A DNA stretch of 64,000 nucleotides from Cephalotus follicularis (GCA_001972305.1 BDDD01000435.1:548581-612580); one strand, 5' to 3'. Positions 11,854 through 24,500 are shown, counted from the first letter of the stretch. Translations and numbers: made by a program. Notes: a model not told the origin generated them from the letters alone.

Positions 11854-12748
11854 ACCTCGGATTGCTCGCGTAAATAGGTAATTAACTCCAAAAAGGCTTA
11901 AATAACTTGGCAAAAGCATAAGTGAAAATGGGCCTTGCCTTCTCGAACTTTATCTTTAATTAGTTCCTTAGAACTTTTAACTTTGATCAAATCACTAACC
12001 TTTGGTAGACGAGGTCACATAATCTTGATGGTCCCCGTAGGACCTTTTACTCTTGAGAGTGCTTCAGTTTGACAGTAACTGAGTCTTCAAAATCTTTATA
12101 CTCGTATTTTGAGTTCTTGGTCTGCTCGGACAAGTTCTCATGGGTTTGCCGAGGAGAGTATCGTCTGACCTAAGAGTTTTTAGGACAGGCCGACTGAGCT
12201 TTCAGTCCACTTGGAGATACTTGTATTAAAGTGCTCAGTCCGACGAGCTTGATCATTGCGAGTTCTCATGGATTAGTCTTTCAAGTCACGACTTTAGGTC
12301 TGATTGGACAAGTTCTCATGGTGTTGCCAACCAGAGTTTGCTCCCTTGGGAGTCTAAGTGCTTCCTTGGAAGTATTTAGGTGTGCTCCTCGGAAGGAGTC
12401 TTTTGTACGCTCCTCGGAAGTAGGCTTTTTGTATGCTCCTCGGAAGGAGGCTTTTTGAATGTGCATCCTTGGATGCTCTTGAACGCCTGTTTGGCTGGTC
12501 TGTCTGAGACCTCGGCTTGTGTTGATTTTCTTTTTGAGAATTAGCCTTCGTAAGGCTTAGGAAACCTCGGATCTTGGTGCCCCCTTGAGGGCATGGTCCG
12601 AGATGCTTTATGTAGAACTGAGGGAACTGATCGGTGGCTGTTCAGAGGTTTGAGGACTTGAACATTGGACCTCCGGTCCCTTGCAAACTTGGAACTATAA
12701 TATAGAACACAAATCTTGAAAAATTTCAATTGAAAAAATATCTTACAT
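11854..12748 (-). other. E1 non-coding region downstream of pol
   Basis: In element orientation this follows the pol stop. It is clearly similar to 57972-58930 of E2. Apart from the 25-bp tandem array at 12384-12458 I see no feature. Confidence 0.7.
12384..12458. repeat. 25-bp minisatellite in E1, three copies
   Basis: GCTCCTCGG recurs at 12384, 12409 and 12434, an exact 25-bp period. Each unit contains the near-palindrome CTCCTCGGAAGGAG. E2 has five copies of the same unit at 58281-58405. Confidence 0.85.
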
Positions 12749-15700
12749 TCATTGATAGTACTTCCTCAGATGCTCGGCATTCCAAGCTCTGGCAATCTCC
12801 CTACCCCCCAAAGTTTCAAGTTTGAATGTTCCTGGGCGGAGGACCCTTTTGATCTTGTACGGCCCTTCCCAGGCAGGGGCTAGCTTTCCTCTGGTACCAG
12901 TAGGATCTGCAACGGCTGAGTTCCGTAGAACTAAGTCTCCTTGCCTCAGTGGTCTTGGGCTTACTTTTTTGTTGTAGTAGCGACTAACCCTTTGTTGGTA
13001 GGCTGCAACTCTGATTGCAGCTTTATCTCTGAGCTCTCCCACTAAGTCGAGGAGGCACCTCAGCCCTTCTTCATTGTTGTCCCCAGTAAAATGTACCACT
13101 CTTGGTGATTGTACTCCAACCTCTACTGGTATCATAGCGACTGTCCCAAAACAAAGGTTGTACGGGGACTCACCAGTTGTAGTCCGAGGAGTGGTTCTAT
13201 ATGCCCATAATACACTTGGTAGTTCTTCGGTCCACCTTCCTTTGCTGTCTTCTAGGCGCTTTTTCAAGCCCGAGATGATTTCTCTGTTGATCACCTCGGC
13301 TTGACCATTACTTTGAGGGTAGGCTACTGAGGCAAGCCTATGCTCAATCCTCCATTCTCTGAAAAAGTCCCGAAAGGCTTGGCAATCAAACTGCTTACCA
13401 TTATCAGTGATAATGGTCCTCGGAACTCCAAATCTGCAAATTATTGACTTCCACACAAAACTCTCCGTGTTCTTCTCTGTTATTGTTGCCAGGGGTTCTG
13501 CTTCCACCCACTTAGTGAAATAGTCAACCGCTACAATGAGAAACTTCCTCTGGCCTGTTGCCATTGGTAATGGTCCGACGAAGTCCATTCCCCACTGTGC
13601 GAAGGGCCACGGAGCCGTAATGGATGTCAAAGGTTGAGAAGGCCTCCTGCTTATGTTGGCGTTCCTCTGACACTTGTCACACTTCCTTACTAAATTTATT
13701 GCATCTTGATGCATAGTCGGCCAGTAGTACCCTTGCCTTAGAAGCTTGTGAGACAGAGTCCTGCCCCTAGTGTGGTTTCTGCAAATTCCTTCATGAACCT
13801 CCCTTAGAGCATAATCGGCCTCTAAGGGGTTCAAGCATCTCAGCCAAGGAAATGAGAAAGACCTTTTGTAAAGGATCCCATCTCGGAATTGGAACCTGTT
13901 TGCTCTGTAAACTAGCTTCCTCGCCTCCACGGGGTCCTCGGACAGGATCCCGTCCCTTAGCCAAATAACAAAGGGAGTCATCCAATTTGGCTCGTGAGGA
14001 GTATCTATGTCCATTACCTCTACCTGTGAGATTGTCGAACGCTCCAAGTAGTCAACTAGCACTGTTTGATTTTTCTCTAACTCCTCTGCTGTTGCTAGCT
14101 TGGACAATTGGTCTGCTCTGACGTTCTCCGCTCTTGGCACTTTCACAATCTTCAAAACTTCAAAGGCTGACTTCATGCCCTGAAAATGGGCTAAGTATTT
14201 TGTCATGAGGTCTTCTCGGGCCTCATACTCCCCATTTGCCAAACCAACCACTAGCTGGGAATCACTAGAGGCTTCAATCCTCTGCACCTCCAAGTGGTCA
14301 GTCAGAACCTTGATTGTATGGGCTTGAAAATATGGCCTCAATTTCCTGGCCGAGATGATCAAAGCATATGCATATTTCTCCACCTCTGGGTACCTCCCCT
14401 CTGCATCGTTTAAAGCCTTGCTCACATAGTACAGAGGCTTTTGAACTTTGTCCTCTTCTCGGACTAGCACTGCACTTACTGCGCCTGAGGTGGCCGCAAG
14501 GTACAAATACAGGTCTTCTCCATCCTTAGGCTTTGAGATCAGAGGAGGAGAAGCCAAATATTCCTTCAGTTTGTCGAAGGCTGCTTGACAGTCATCTGAC
14601 CATGAGAATCCCTTGGGATCTCTGAGTATTTTAAAGAAGGGAAGGCACTTTTCTGCTGACTTAGACACAAACCTACTCAAGGCTATGATCTTCCCATTCA
14701 ATCTCTGGACATCCCTGATGGTTTGAGGTGGCCTCATGCTTTGAATGGCCGAGATCTTCTCTGGGTTGGCCTCTATACCCCTGCTAGAAACCATGAATCC
14801 GAGGAACTTTCCCGAGGTGACCCCAAATGTACACTTGGACGAATTGAGCTTCATGTTGTATCTCCTCAACACCTCAAATGTCTCCTCCAAGTCTTTTACA
14901 TGAGGATTCCTGGCTGGGGTCTTGACAAGCATGTCGTCTATGTACACCTCCATGTTCTTCCCAATCTGAGGCTCAAAAATCTTGTTGACCAGGCGCTGGT
15001 AGGTGGCCCCTGCATTTTTCAAGCCAAAGGGCATAACTTTGTAGCAATACATTCCTCGGTCAGTTATGAATGCTGTATTCTCCTCATCCGATCTATGCAT
15101 TGGGATTTGATTGTACCCCGAGTAAGCATCCAAGAAGCTTAGTAATCTATAGCCCGAGGTTGCATCCACCAACTGATCTATCTTCGGGAGAGGGAAGTTA
15201 TCTTTAGGGCAGGCTTTGTTGAGGTCTGTGAAGTCTATGCATATCCTCCATTTCTCATTGGCTTTTTTGACTAACACAGGATTTGCTAGCCAGTTCGAGT
15301 AGTGTACTTCTCGGATAAAACCTGCCTGCAACAACTTGCTAACCTCCTCGACTATTGCCTGCTGCATCTCAGGGGCGAAGTTCCTCTTCTTTTGTCTGAT
15401 CGGTGGCCTGGCTGGATCCACACTTAGCTTGTGAACCATCACATCTAGACTGATGCCAGGGACCTCCTCTGACGACCATGCAAACACATCCTTATTGTTT
15501 CGGAGGAATGTTATTAATTCCTCTTTCTCCGCCTCTCCAAGTTGTGAGCCAACTTGGAGTATTCTCTCTTCGTTGTCCTCCTCCACGGGCACTTGGAGGA
15601 CATCCTCTACCAGTTGTGGACGCTCAGGTTCCATGTCTCCTCTGAGCTCCACATTTGCTATGGAAAGGACCTTGCCCTTCCCCTTGTCTGAGATGGCAGT

Positions 15701-18037
15701 TTTATAACATCTCCTCGCCACCTCTTGATCTCTTCTGACCTCCCCCACGCCAAACCTTGTGGGAAACTTCATCAGTAAGTGTCTCGTAGACACTATGGCC
15801 TCCAACAAGTTCAGACCTGGTCGCCCTATTATAGCATTGTATGGGCTTGGGGTGTCCACCACCAGGAACGTCATCTCGACTTGAGTCTGACGTGGGGACG
15901 TGCCTGCAACCACGGACAGGTTGATAGATCCCAGAGGATGGATTGTCTCACCTGTGAAGCTAACTAGTAGGGTTTTGACAGGCTTTAGTTGGTCGGCCGG
16001 TATCCTCAACTGATCGAATGCATGCTTGTACAGTATATCGGCCGAGCTGCCGCTATCAAGGAGAATCCTCTTCATGGTAAAGAGTTCTACCAGAAGGGTA
16101 ACCACCACTGGGTCATCGTGAGGAAGACGTACTCCCTCATAGTCCGCCTCCGAGAAGGATATCACCTCCTCATCTCCTCCAGCTCTGAGCCTTTTGCTGT
16201 GTGGGACTTGTTGCACAGCAAGGGACTGTCTCCCATAGGCCTTTCTCGCATTTGAATCGTCGCCGTCAGACGCGACCCCCCCAGAGATGGTATGGATAAC
16301 ACCTCTGGGTTGTTGCTATTGTTGCTCCTCCTGCTGCTGAGGAGCCTCTTCTCTTCTCTGCTCTCTTCTTCCTTGAGGAGCATCTCTGTCAACATACTTG
16401 CGTAGATGTCCCTTTCTAATCAGATCCTCAATCTGATTTTTGAGTTGCCTGCACTCCTCTGTATCGTGACCGTGGTCACGATGGTACCGGCAGTACTTCT
16501 CCATGCTTCTGTTCTCTGTCGGGGCCCTCATCTTCTCGGGCCATTGGAAAGGGACCTTATCTTGCTCCACTGCAAGTATTTTAGTACGTGTATCCAGGAG
16601 GGGAGCAAAGGTATTGTAAGATGGAATTGGTGCTCCACCCCTGGATGTACCCTCCCGCCTAGAAAGCTTATGTCTGAGGTCTCCCTTGGACAGGTCTGAC
16701 CTCTCCTTTCTCTTCTCTCTTCTCTCGGGAGCATTTCGTGAATGCTCCCTTCTCTCCTCCTGTTGGCCAATCCAAGGTGCCTTCTGCTTCCTGGCCAACA
16801 TCTCTTCCTCAGCGTTCACATATCTCTCGGCTCTTTTCAACAATTATGCCATGTCCTTGGCCGGCTTCTTCAGTAGAGAGAAAGTAAATCTCGAGTTGCT
16901 CCTCAGCCCATTATTCAAGGCTGCCAGAGCAAAGGACGGCTCCAGGTCCTTGACTGTGAGAGATTCTTTGTTAAACCTGGTGAGGTAATCTCTCAACGTC
17001 TCATTCTTACCCTGCACTACGTTGATGAGATGGGTAGAGTTCCTCCTCTAAGTGGTGCTGTTGAGGAACTTCGTAACGAACAGTTCCGTAAACTGATCGA
17101 AGCTTTTCACTGAATTCTTGGCTAAAGTGAAATACCATGATTGGGCAGCTCCATTTAAAGTCACCGGGAACCCGCGGCAAAGCATTGCGTCCGAGGCCTG
17201 ATGCACCCACATTGCCTGGATATAAGTGCGCACATGTTGAATGGGGTCCGAGGACCCATCGTACTTGTCAAGACATGGGTTTTGAAACCCACTGGGGACC
17301 GGCTCTGCTACGATCTCGGCCGTGAAGGGGTGTGCATTGATATTTTGCACCTCGGATAGGTACCCCCTCGGATGTTCCACTCCTCGGAACCTCCTTTCCA
17401 AGTCTGCAAGCCTCATGTTCACTGCTTTCTCTACCTCTTCAATGTTCCTAGCTCTGCTAGAAACATGTGACCCTCCAGCCACTGAGGCTGGGGGGTTGGC
17501 CCTACTCCCTCGGGCAGTACCAGCTCTGCGTGGAGCATTAGAACTCACTTGTGCCTCCTCTGCTCCCCTGTCCTGCTGCCAAGGATCCACATCCATGGGC
17601 TGGTGCTGAGAGTGTCCTCTCCTGGGATCGTTGGGATGATCCCTAGCGGTCGAGGACTCAGCTCTCTGAGACGCATTGATCTCAGGTCTCCTTCCCAGGG
17701 GATTGTTGTCCCCTGACGGCCTAAGGGGAAGTTCGTCTCACCTCGACCGGTTTCGCCTGGCACCTCGTGGATGCCTTGTCTCCACCTCTGGCCTATGGGG
17801 GCCAGAAACTCCTCGGGCCACTTGCTGAGCAAGCCCTACTTGGTGTTGTTGGTTGGCTAGAGTTGTGACCAACCGATCTGTGACGCGCTCCAATCCTTGG
17901 AGGAATTGGTTGAGTTGTTCCCCTGTAACGGGAGTTGGATCTTGGGCCGCTACTTGAACGGCTTCTGGTGGAGGAGCTGCAACCTCTTCTTGTTGGCTGC
18001 GAGTGGCTCCAACCAGGGTATTCTTCCTCGGTGGCAT
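12749..18037 (-). pseudogene. E1 gag-pol (Gag, protease, RT, RNase H remnant, integrase), disrupted
   Basis: One reading frame runs from the ATG at 18037 to the stop near 12749 but is cut by TGA 17738-17740, TAG 17048-17050, TAA 16844-16846 and TAG 16316-16318. E2 has sense codons at all four sites. Order: Gag, with the variant knuckle C-x2-H-x4-H-x4-C (CRYHRDHGHDTEEC); aspartic protease with intact active site LLDSGSSADILY; RT with MEVYIDDMLVKT; integrase with an HHCC finger and the D, D, E core (MDFVGPLP, ITDNGKQF, NGQAEVINRE). The last 1155 codons are uninterrupted. RNase H is almost gone: about 363 bp present in E2 (56079-56441) is missing in frame, with the junction near 14296. The copy could not retrotranspose alone. 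Confidence 0.95.
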
Positions 18038-18062
18038 GGTTGTTGACGACTTTTTGTAGTGT

Positions 18063-18080
18063 TTCCCACAGACGGTGCCA
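18063..18080 (-). other. E1 primer-binding site
   Basis: On the minus strand, two bases after the 5' LTR, the sequence is TGGCACCGTCTGTGGGAA. E2 reads TGGCGCCGTCTGTGGGAA, so E1 carries one G-to-A change. Nine bases of the E2 form fit a tRNA 3' end ACGGCGCCA (tRNA-Asp type); the primer identity is inference. Confidence 0.8.
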
Positions 18081-18082
18081 AC

Positions 18083-19087
18083 TGTTGATACAGAAATCCT
18101 TCTCTCAACAGTATCCTACGTGGAGGACTTTTATTTGTTAAGAGAAACGCTAGCCAAAGGATGCCTGGAGGAAGAAGGTTGATCTCGGACACCTGCACAA
18201 GGTAACAACAATGGTGGGAGTCCAGGAGGTTGTTCTCTCGGGGACACTCCGACGCTCAAGTTAGTCAAGTGCAGATGAAATAATGCTCTCTTGAATGTAA
18301 AAATTGCTGACCTTTGTTCAGTATGTTGAACTCGTATTTATAGTGGTGTTGGGTAACTATTATAGCGTGAAAATCGGATGTGATGGCTGTCCCCTAAGGA
18401 AATTCCGAGGATCTAGGGATTTCCCTTATCTCCACCTGATTTTTCTCTTCTTTCCTTTATCACCTCCTTAATTATCTCGTTTCCTTTGTTGCAGTTGATC
18501 AGGATTCAATCTTCTTGTTTGGATAAGTATAAATCCCAACTAATCTGCCGAAGCTGATCCCCTTATCCCGTAGATAAGGTTGAGGTCCTCCGCTTGTAAG
18601 ACTGTTGAAGGTACTGATTATAACACTGCAGCTGAGGTCATGGTCTTCATTAGTCCGAGGACAAAGGTTGTTTGGATACGTCCGAGGAAGAGCTTGATAG
18701 TTTCTGTGTAGTGAATGCCTCTTGTTCCGTGTCTGGTAGGTCCTCAAGGCCGAGGGAGTCCTCGACCCTTACACCTTGGATGTAGTCTTCTTCATCCACG
18801 GATATGCTCTAGGAATGGATGACCTGTTGTGTGGCCGAGGGTATCCTCGGCTGGGTTGCTTCAAATGGTGTCCTCGGACCTGGATCCGAGGAGAATAATG
18901 TTTGTACTAGCATCACTGGGTGTGTCCTCGGCACTTATGCCGAGGAAAAGTCCTCCTTATGTCACTGTTTTGTTGGTGAACAGGCTTCCTCTGCCTTTAA
19001 TTCATCAATCCTTGTCATTTGGACATCTGGCAGCTCTCGGATGAGGACACGTGTTGCTTTTGATATAACATAATTTTTCCCACATCA
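18083..19087 (-). repeat. E1 5' LTR
   Basis: 1005 bp, the promoter LTR for the minus-strand gag-pol. The TATA box TATAAATA lies on the minus strand at 18335-18342. Its inner end (TATCAACA in element orientation) abuts the primer-binding site. Confidence 0.95.
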
Positions 19088-19092
19088 GGTTC

Positions 19093-21472
19093 ATGGTGGC
19101 ACCTTTAGTTGGTTTTAGTGGAGGTGGTAAAATAGGTCATAAATACCAGTTTGTGTTTGGGTCAAATGAGTAACGAGTATAAAATACATTTGTTTAAACG
19201 GATTGCAATTTCCTTAACTTCTATGCGATTCACATATTTATCCAAATAAACGGGTGTTGATACCTGAATTTTCAAAGCTCAAAAAGTAACATGTAGATGC
19301 ATACATGCCATGCTAAGAAGGACGTTGCACCTCATTCTTCTTATTTATATGTCGGATAGTGGTTTTGACCCCCCACATCTCATTTACATGTTGGGTAGTG
19401 ATTCCGGTCTACCACATCTCATTTACTTATTTATATGACAATGCTTGATGGATATCGTTGTAGGCAACCTTAGTTGTTGCCTCAGTTTTGGTATGGAAAC
19501 ACCATTTTAGTTTTATCATTACAATTCATATTATGTTTATTAACATTTTCTCTCATTTTTTACTTGTTCACGGGATATCGTTTAGGGAGTGGTTTAGTTG
19601 GCATAGAAAGTTCAGTATGATGATCTTGAGGTTTTTGTTCGAATCTTTTTAAGGTAATTTGGGCTTCCTCACTTCAAAAGATTTGAATTTAGTGACACTA
19701 CGCAATAATTTATGGAAGTTTTTGGCATTTGAAAGGTCACAATATTTTTCATGCTTCAAGGATTTGTGGCAATTTTTCTACACTTCAGGACCCATCATAG
19801 TCTTTTTGTGCTTTAAGATTTTGCGGTACTTTTTTGTATTCGAGAGTCTATGACAGTTTTTGACGAACTATCACAAAAGTTCAATTGCAATGGCTTGTAT
19901 ATGCTTTATATGAAAGTGGATTACAAGCTTTAGTTGATAGGAGAATGCATGGAAGAATGATGTGGCAACACCTAGTCACTTCCCTCCACTAAAATTATAC
20001 ACTTGTCTTCGTCTCACACTTTGGTGACTCTAATAACACCTCCTGCCAAGTGTTGAATAGTGTTTTGATTCAGAGATGGCATGCCTAGTGAAATGTGACA
20101 TGAGGATAAACATCTTTTATCCATATACAATATTAAAAGACCAGTGTCCTCCACCAAATACACAAGAAACTGCTACCTATTATCAGAAAACTACTAAAAA
20201 AACACCAGAAACTGCCACCCCTCAAACCTTTGCCTAATAGACATTTGTTTGCTTTCTATTAGTGAAAGTATATTTCTTCAAAACAAGGACTAGTATTAAT
20301 ACGACATAAGGAATATAGGAAAATGAATTTTGATCATTTTGGAAAGACAAAAAAGTAAGAGATTATGCTATTTGTCGTGTTGTCTCAAATTTTTGTCTTA
20401 AATAATGTAGCAATTATTAATACACGTCATATGTCATAACATTTATACAATATCATCTATGTATCAATCATTAAAAAGTGCCACATTGTTTGGGACACAA
20501 ATTCATGACAAAAATTCAAGACAAAAAACATTACTCTTTTTTGGACTCTTATTGCAGTTTCTCTGGTGAATTTTGGGCTGATCAATGGCTAAACAACATA
20601 AATACCAAACTTAATTGCTCGTCTCATAAAGTCCTATTAATGTAAGAACTTGAGCAATCTTGCTACAACTAGGACACTTCCAACACCTCATGAGTGGTAA
20701 TCTAATGTCCAAACTATTCCATAGTTAATATTTTATCATGTCTTGAAATATTTAAATCTAATCGTTAGTTTTGATAATATATCTATATAGATCACTTATA
20801 CAAATAAGTCAACAGAAAATCTATAGATATTTCATTAAATATGCTTGTTTTTAATGGTTTAATGAATAAATTATAAAACGATCAAAATTTGTATGTACAG
20901 ATGAAATAATTATGGATATCAGATGATTTAAAAATTTGTATACATAGTGTTGCATTTGAAAATTATAATTATAAGTATTATAGAAAAACTAAGTGTGAAA
21001 AAGAGGAATCTGAAGAGCGCAAGTACAAAGATATATGGCCATTAGGGGTGAAATCAGATCAGGTTGGGTTTTCTGTAAAACCCGATCCGATCTGGCATGA
21101 CTAGATTGTGAAATCGAATTGGGCACTTCGGGTTCTAAAATTTACAATCCTAAATCGAAACCAAGTAGAGAAAAAAAATTTAGCCTATCCGTCGGGTTCG
21201 GATAATTGGATAATTGGGTTTAATTATCAAACTAGCGGTGGAATTTGGTCGAATCAGGTCGAGTTTTCTGCAAAACCCGATTCGATCTGGTATGACCAGA
21301 TTATGAATTAAAGTATTCAAAACCAAACCTAGCATCATGAATTTTGAAATTTATAATCCGAAACTAAAACCAAAACCAACTAAAGACAAAATTTGAATCG
21401 ATCCATTAAGTTTGGTTCGATTCAAATCCGGAGTTTAATTCCCATATGCTCATGGATATATTAACTTACTAA
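19093..21472. other. Intergenic AT-rich DNA
   Basis: No coding region or RNA gene recognised; open frames are short and without recognisable domains. A diverged repeat pair lies at 21046-21430. Confidence 0.5.
21046..21430. repeat. Diverged ~185-bp tandem duplication
   Basis: Two successive blocks share the order: (T)CAGGT(T/C)G, GTTTTCTG(T/C)AAAACCCGAT, CGATCTGG(C/T)ATGAC(T/C)AGATT, then (T)AAATTTA(C/T)AATCC and an A-rich tail. The GGGTTTT...AAAACCC parts can pair into a small hairpin. This looks like an old repeat of unknown class. Confidence 0.6.
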
Positions 21473-21477
21473 TGCTA

Positions 21478-24253
21478 TGACACGCCCGGACCCAGCCCGG
21501 CTGGGATCCGTCATGCCCGCTTACGAGGCCAAACCTTCCATCAGAGACTCACTCGTAGGTTCAGCATATCAGAGTTTCAGAAATACATTTTTAAACAGAA
21601 AATTTCTTCAAAACAGAAAAGTTCCTTGAAAAACTTGAAAATAATTCTAACTCTTAAATTTATACTAAAATCGGGCATGTAGTATTCGTTTATCGGACTA
21701 TGCCCCCTGTAAAAAAAACACGGTTTTATAAAAATGGGCTCAGCCCTCAGCAGACCACACTCCCTAAGGAGGAAACAGTTTATAAAATGGGCTCAACCCT
21801 CAGCATATCACAATTTAAAAATAGAAAACAAGTATGGGTTGGGCTCTGCCTCAACAATATTATCAAAACATAAATAAAAAACATGGCTCAGCCCTTTTAA
21901 AACGAAACTAAAACATTTGTATAAAACATAACTAATGCATAATTTAAAATGTTGATGTAGTGATGGTATGCATATGTTGACTCTGGTAGGTATGCCCTTG
22001 TGGTCTTACCTCAGCAGATAGACTGACTCTAGCTAACAAAGCTCAGGAGACTAACCTGTCAGAACTAAAAACAGAAAACAAATGAGGGGGTTAGTCCATA
22101 GGATTAGTGAGATGGACAAAAAGACTCCGCAGAGTTTTGCTCGCATATAAATATCTTTGCAGAAATGTTACAACCAAAAGTATAAAATAAAACTTATACT
22201 GAATTTCAGAAACAAAATGAAAATCAGAAACAGTATAAATTTCAAAATCTGAATTATAAACAGATTATAAAACAATTTCTAACTGAATCAGCAGAAAGTC
22301 AGATTATTTTCCCAAAACATATTTAATTCCTTAGAACTCAGATATATGTAGTATTTTAAATAGTTTAAACATAATAAATATAAATATGCCATGAGTCTAC
22401 TAAGTAAGGTTGACGTATGGGCCCCGTCGGGCTGAATGTCCAGCAGAAATAGTGGCAAGGACACCGTCGTGTCCAAGCATCAGCAGAAAGTCATACACGT
22501 GCAGACAAAGCCTCTCATGTGCATCAGATATGTAATAATACAATACCAAGATCACCATACATCTAAACATATTTAACAGATTTCAGAATACAGAATCACA
22601 GATTTCAGAATACAGAATACAGAATCCTCAAAACAGACTTTAAACACATTTAAACAGATATAGAAATCAGCAGAGCCGTCAAAACAGAGTTAAAACAGAT
22701 ACAGATTTCGTTTTCTTATCAAAGCAGATATAACAAAAAATATCGTCATAGTATGATTATAATCATGCGAGCATTCAAAAAAATTAAAATGAAGTTCAGA
22801 CATTAAAATCCTAAACAAATTTCAAAAATGAACTAAAACTAAGTTCATTCAATTACGGAAAAAAATGAATGAAAACGTTCAAACATTCAAACCATTGAAA
22901 AAACTTCAGCATAAAAAGGTTAAAAAAGGCGTTTCACTCACAGAACAGACGAGCAAGTCCCTCGACTGGTTGCCTCCACGGCCGACCTCAAAGGCAGGAT
23001 CCTCTGCCAACAGACAAACAGACAGACAACAGACTATCAAACTCAAACACGCACTAAGACGTGAAATGCTTTATGCAATAAAATGTGTGCAGATGTCAGA
23101 AAACTATAACCGACCAAAACGGTCAATAACAGCAGAAGTTTGATAGTTCAAAACATCATTTAAACCTCTTATTAAACACTATTTCGAAATCATTTAAACT
23201 AGTCCAAGTGATTGTCCAGGTTATCCAAATTTCGGATCAGATAAACAATTCATGCTCATATATATAACAGAAACAGATATAGATACAGAAATACAGAATT
23301 CAACGGAAAATAGATTAACGGAACAAAATTTAGAGTTTACCAAAATCGGACGGAACGGAGCTCAGAGCCAGAATCCCGTAGCTGAACTGGAACGGATCAC
23401 CCCTACGTGAAAAACGGAGTCAGAAAGGTGGACGCGTCTGACATGCGCGGTCCCCGGTCAGCAGCTGAAAAGGCCGGGTCTAGTGCGCCGGAGGACGGAG
23501 GTCACGGATCTGGGGCTCATTGGTCATGGCTTCGCCGCATCTGGCCTGAACGGGTACGTTGACCGCGGCTGACTTCCCCTCTGATCTGCGCTGCCGGCGT
23601 TGTCACGGGTTGGGGCTGGTCGCGTTCAAACCCCCGCGACGTCAGGATGCCGAATCTGGACCCGCATTGCCGTGACGGTCACCTGAGACGGTGGATTGAC
23701 GCAAAACAGAGGTGGAGAAAGAAGAGCTTCGTGCGCGCGCACGGCGAGGTGGTGGGGTCCGATGGACTCAGGAGGTCGCGAGGGTCACGCCTGTACCTTC
23801 GCCGGCGTCAGTTCAGCAATGACGCCGGCGGCAGAAGGCAGAGAGAACGGGAGAGAGGAAAAGAGAGACGGGGAGAGAAAGAAGGCCAAAAATGAGAAAA
23901 CAAATGGCATTTCACACGTATATATATATTCAACCCTAACAGACTTGGTTTTTGTCCAGAATTTAACCGATACGATCATAAATTGGATGTTTAGGACATA
24001 CCACTTGGCTTATTTTTCGAATACAGTAACCATTTCAGTAAAACATATTTAATTTACAAAAAAGAAACATTTATTTGTTATACAGAATAAACCGTTGGAT
24101 TAAAATCACATTGATAAAAATTCATTAATGTCGTGATGCATATGTCATGAATGCCATAAAAATAGACTAACGCTAGACAGACAGACAGAAAGCCACGTAG
24201 GCTCACAGACATAGACCGTACTAGGACACCGATATTAGAACACAGATGTCACA
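21478..24253. mobile_element. E4: probable solo LTR or LTR-type insertion, 2.8 kb
   Basis: Begins TGACACGCCCGGACCC and ends GATGTCACA. Flanks are TGCTA (21473-21477) and TGCTG (24254-24258), one mismatch. If the ends are shifted by one base, the flanks ATGCT (21472-21476) and ATGCT (24253-24257) match perfectly. No internal LTR pair, PBS or polyprotein is seen. The interior has CAGAATACAGA-type simple repeats and a GC-rich part near 23340-23880 whose open frames look spurious. The TG(T/A)CACGCC start resembles E3, but I see no similarity further in. Confidence 0.55.
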
Positions 24254-24261
24254 TGCTGTGT

Positions 24262-24500
24262 TTTTTAAAGTAATTTTAGTAAAAGTGATGTTGTCAAAAA
24301 TGTTTATGTTTGGTAAATATATTTTTGAAACACATCATAATTTTTTTTTGTCAAATATTAAAGTTCATAAAAATTCTTAGTAAGTTACATTATGTGAGTG
24401 ACAAAAACACTTTTCGAACTGACTTTATCCTGTTGGTTTTAAAAGTGTTTTTGTTTCTTTTAAAAATAAAATTACTTTTACTAAAAATAATTTTAAAGTA
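24262..24500. repeat. MITE-like inverted-repeat element
   Basis: AAAGTAATTTTAGTAAAAGT near 24266 is matched about 210 bp later (near 24472-24496) by its approximate inverse, ACTTTTACTAAAAATAATTT. The interior is AT-rich with GTTTGGTAAA. The structure resembles a small foldback DNA element sitting directly against E4. No clean target duplication was identified. Confidence 0.4.

Larger units (their letters stand above)
4839..19087 (-). mobile_element. E1: Ty3/gypsy (Tat-type) LTR retrotransposon, complete ends, defective coding
   Basis: A full-length element of 14,249 bp including a 2.4 kb nested insertion. Both LTRs are 1005 bp, begin TGTTGATACAG and end CACATCA on the plus strand, and are flanked by a perfect 5-bp target duplication GGTTC (4834-4838 and 19088-19092). 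I count 17 differences between the LTRs (1.7%). Gag-pol runs on the minus strand, so the 5' LTR is 18083-19087. A primer-binding site follows the 5' LTR and a G-rich polypurine tract precedes the 3' LTR. Tat assignment rests on three points: the RT motif YIDDMLVKT, the integrase tail with no chromodomain (ending NAEHLRKYYQ), and an antisense gene between pol and the 3' LTR. Gag-pol has four in-frame stops and an RNase H deletion, so the copy is not autonomous. Confidence 0.95.

Noticed and set aside
14723-15142. 139-codon open frame on the plus strand
   Set aside because: It is a shadow of E1 pol in the opposite frame; no domain and not preserved in the matching E2 segment.
16316-17740. E1 gag stops as programmed readthrough between Gag and Pol
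   Set aside because: Four stops at scattered sites, all sense codons in E2, indicate decay rather than a recoding signal.
22865-23895. Open frames of 80-120 codons
   Set aside because: Inside the E4 repeat; simple composition, no domain, no splice context.
23647-23895. Arg/Gly-rich frame resembling an RNA-binding protein
   Set aside because: Low-complexity GC-rich DNA within E4; two frames overlap with equal length, typical of non-coding sequence.
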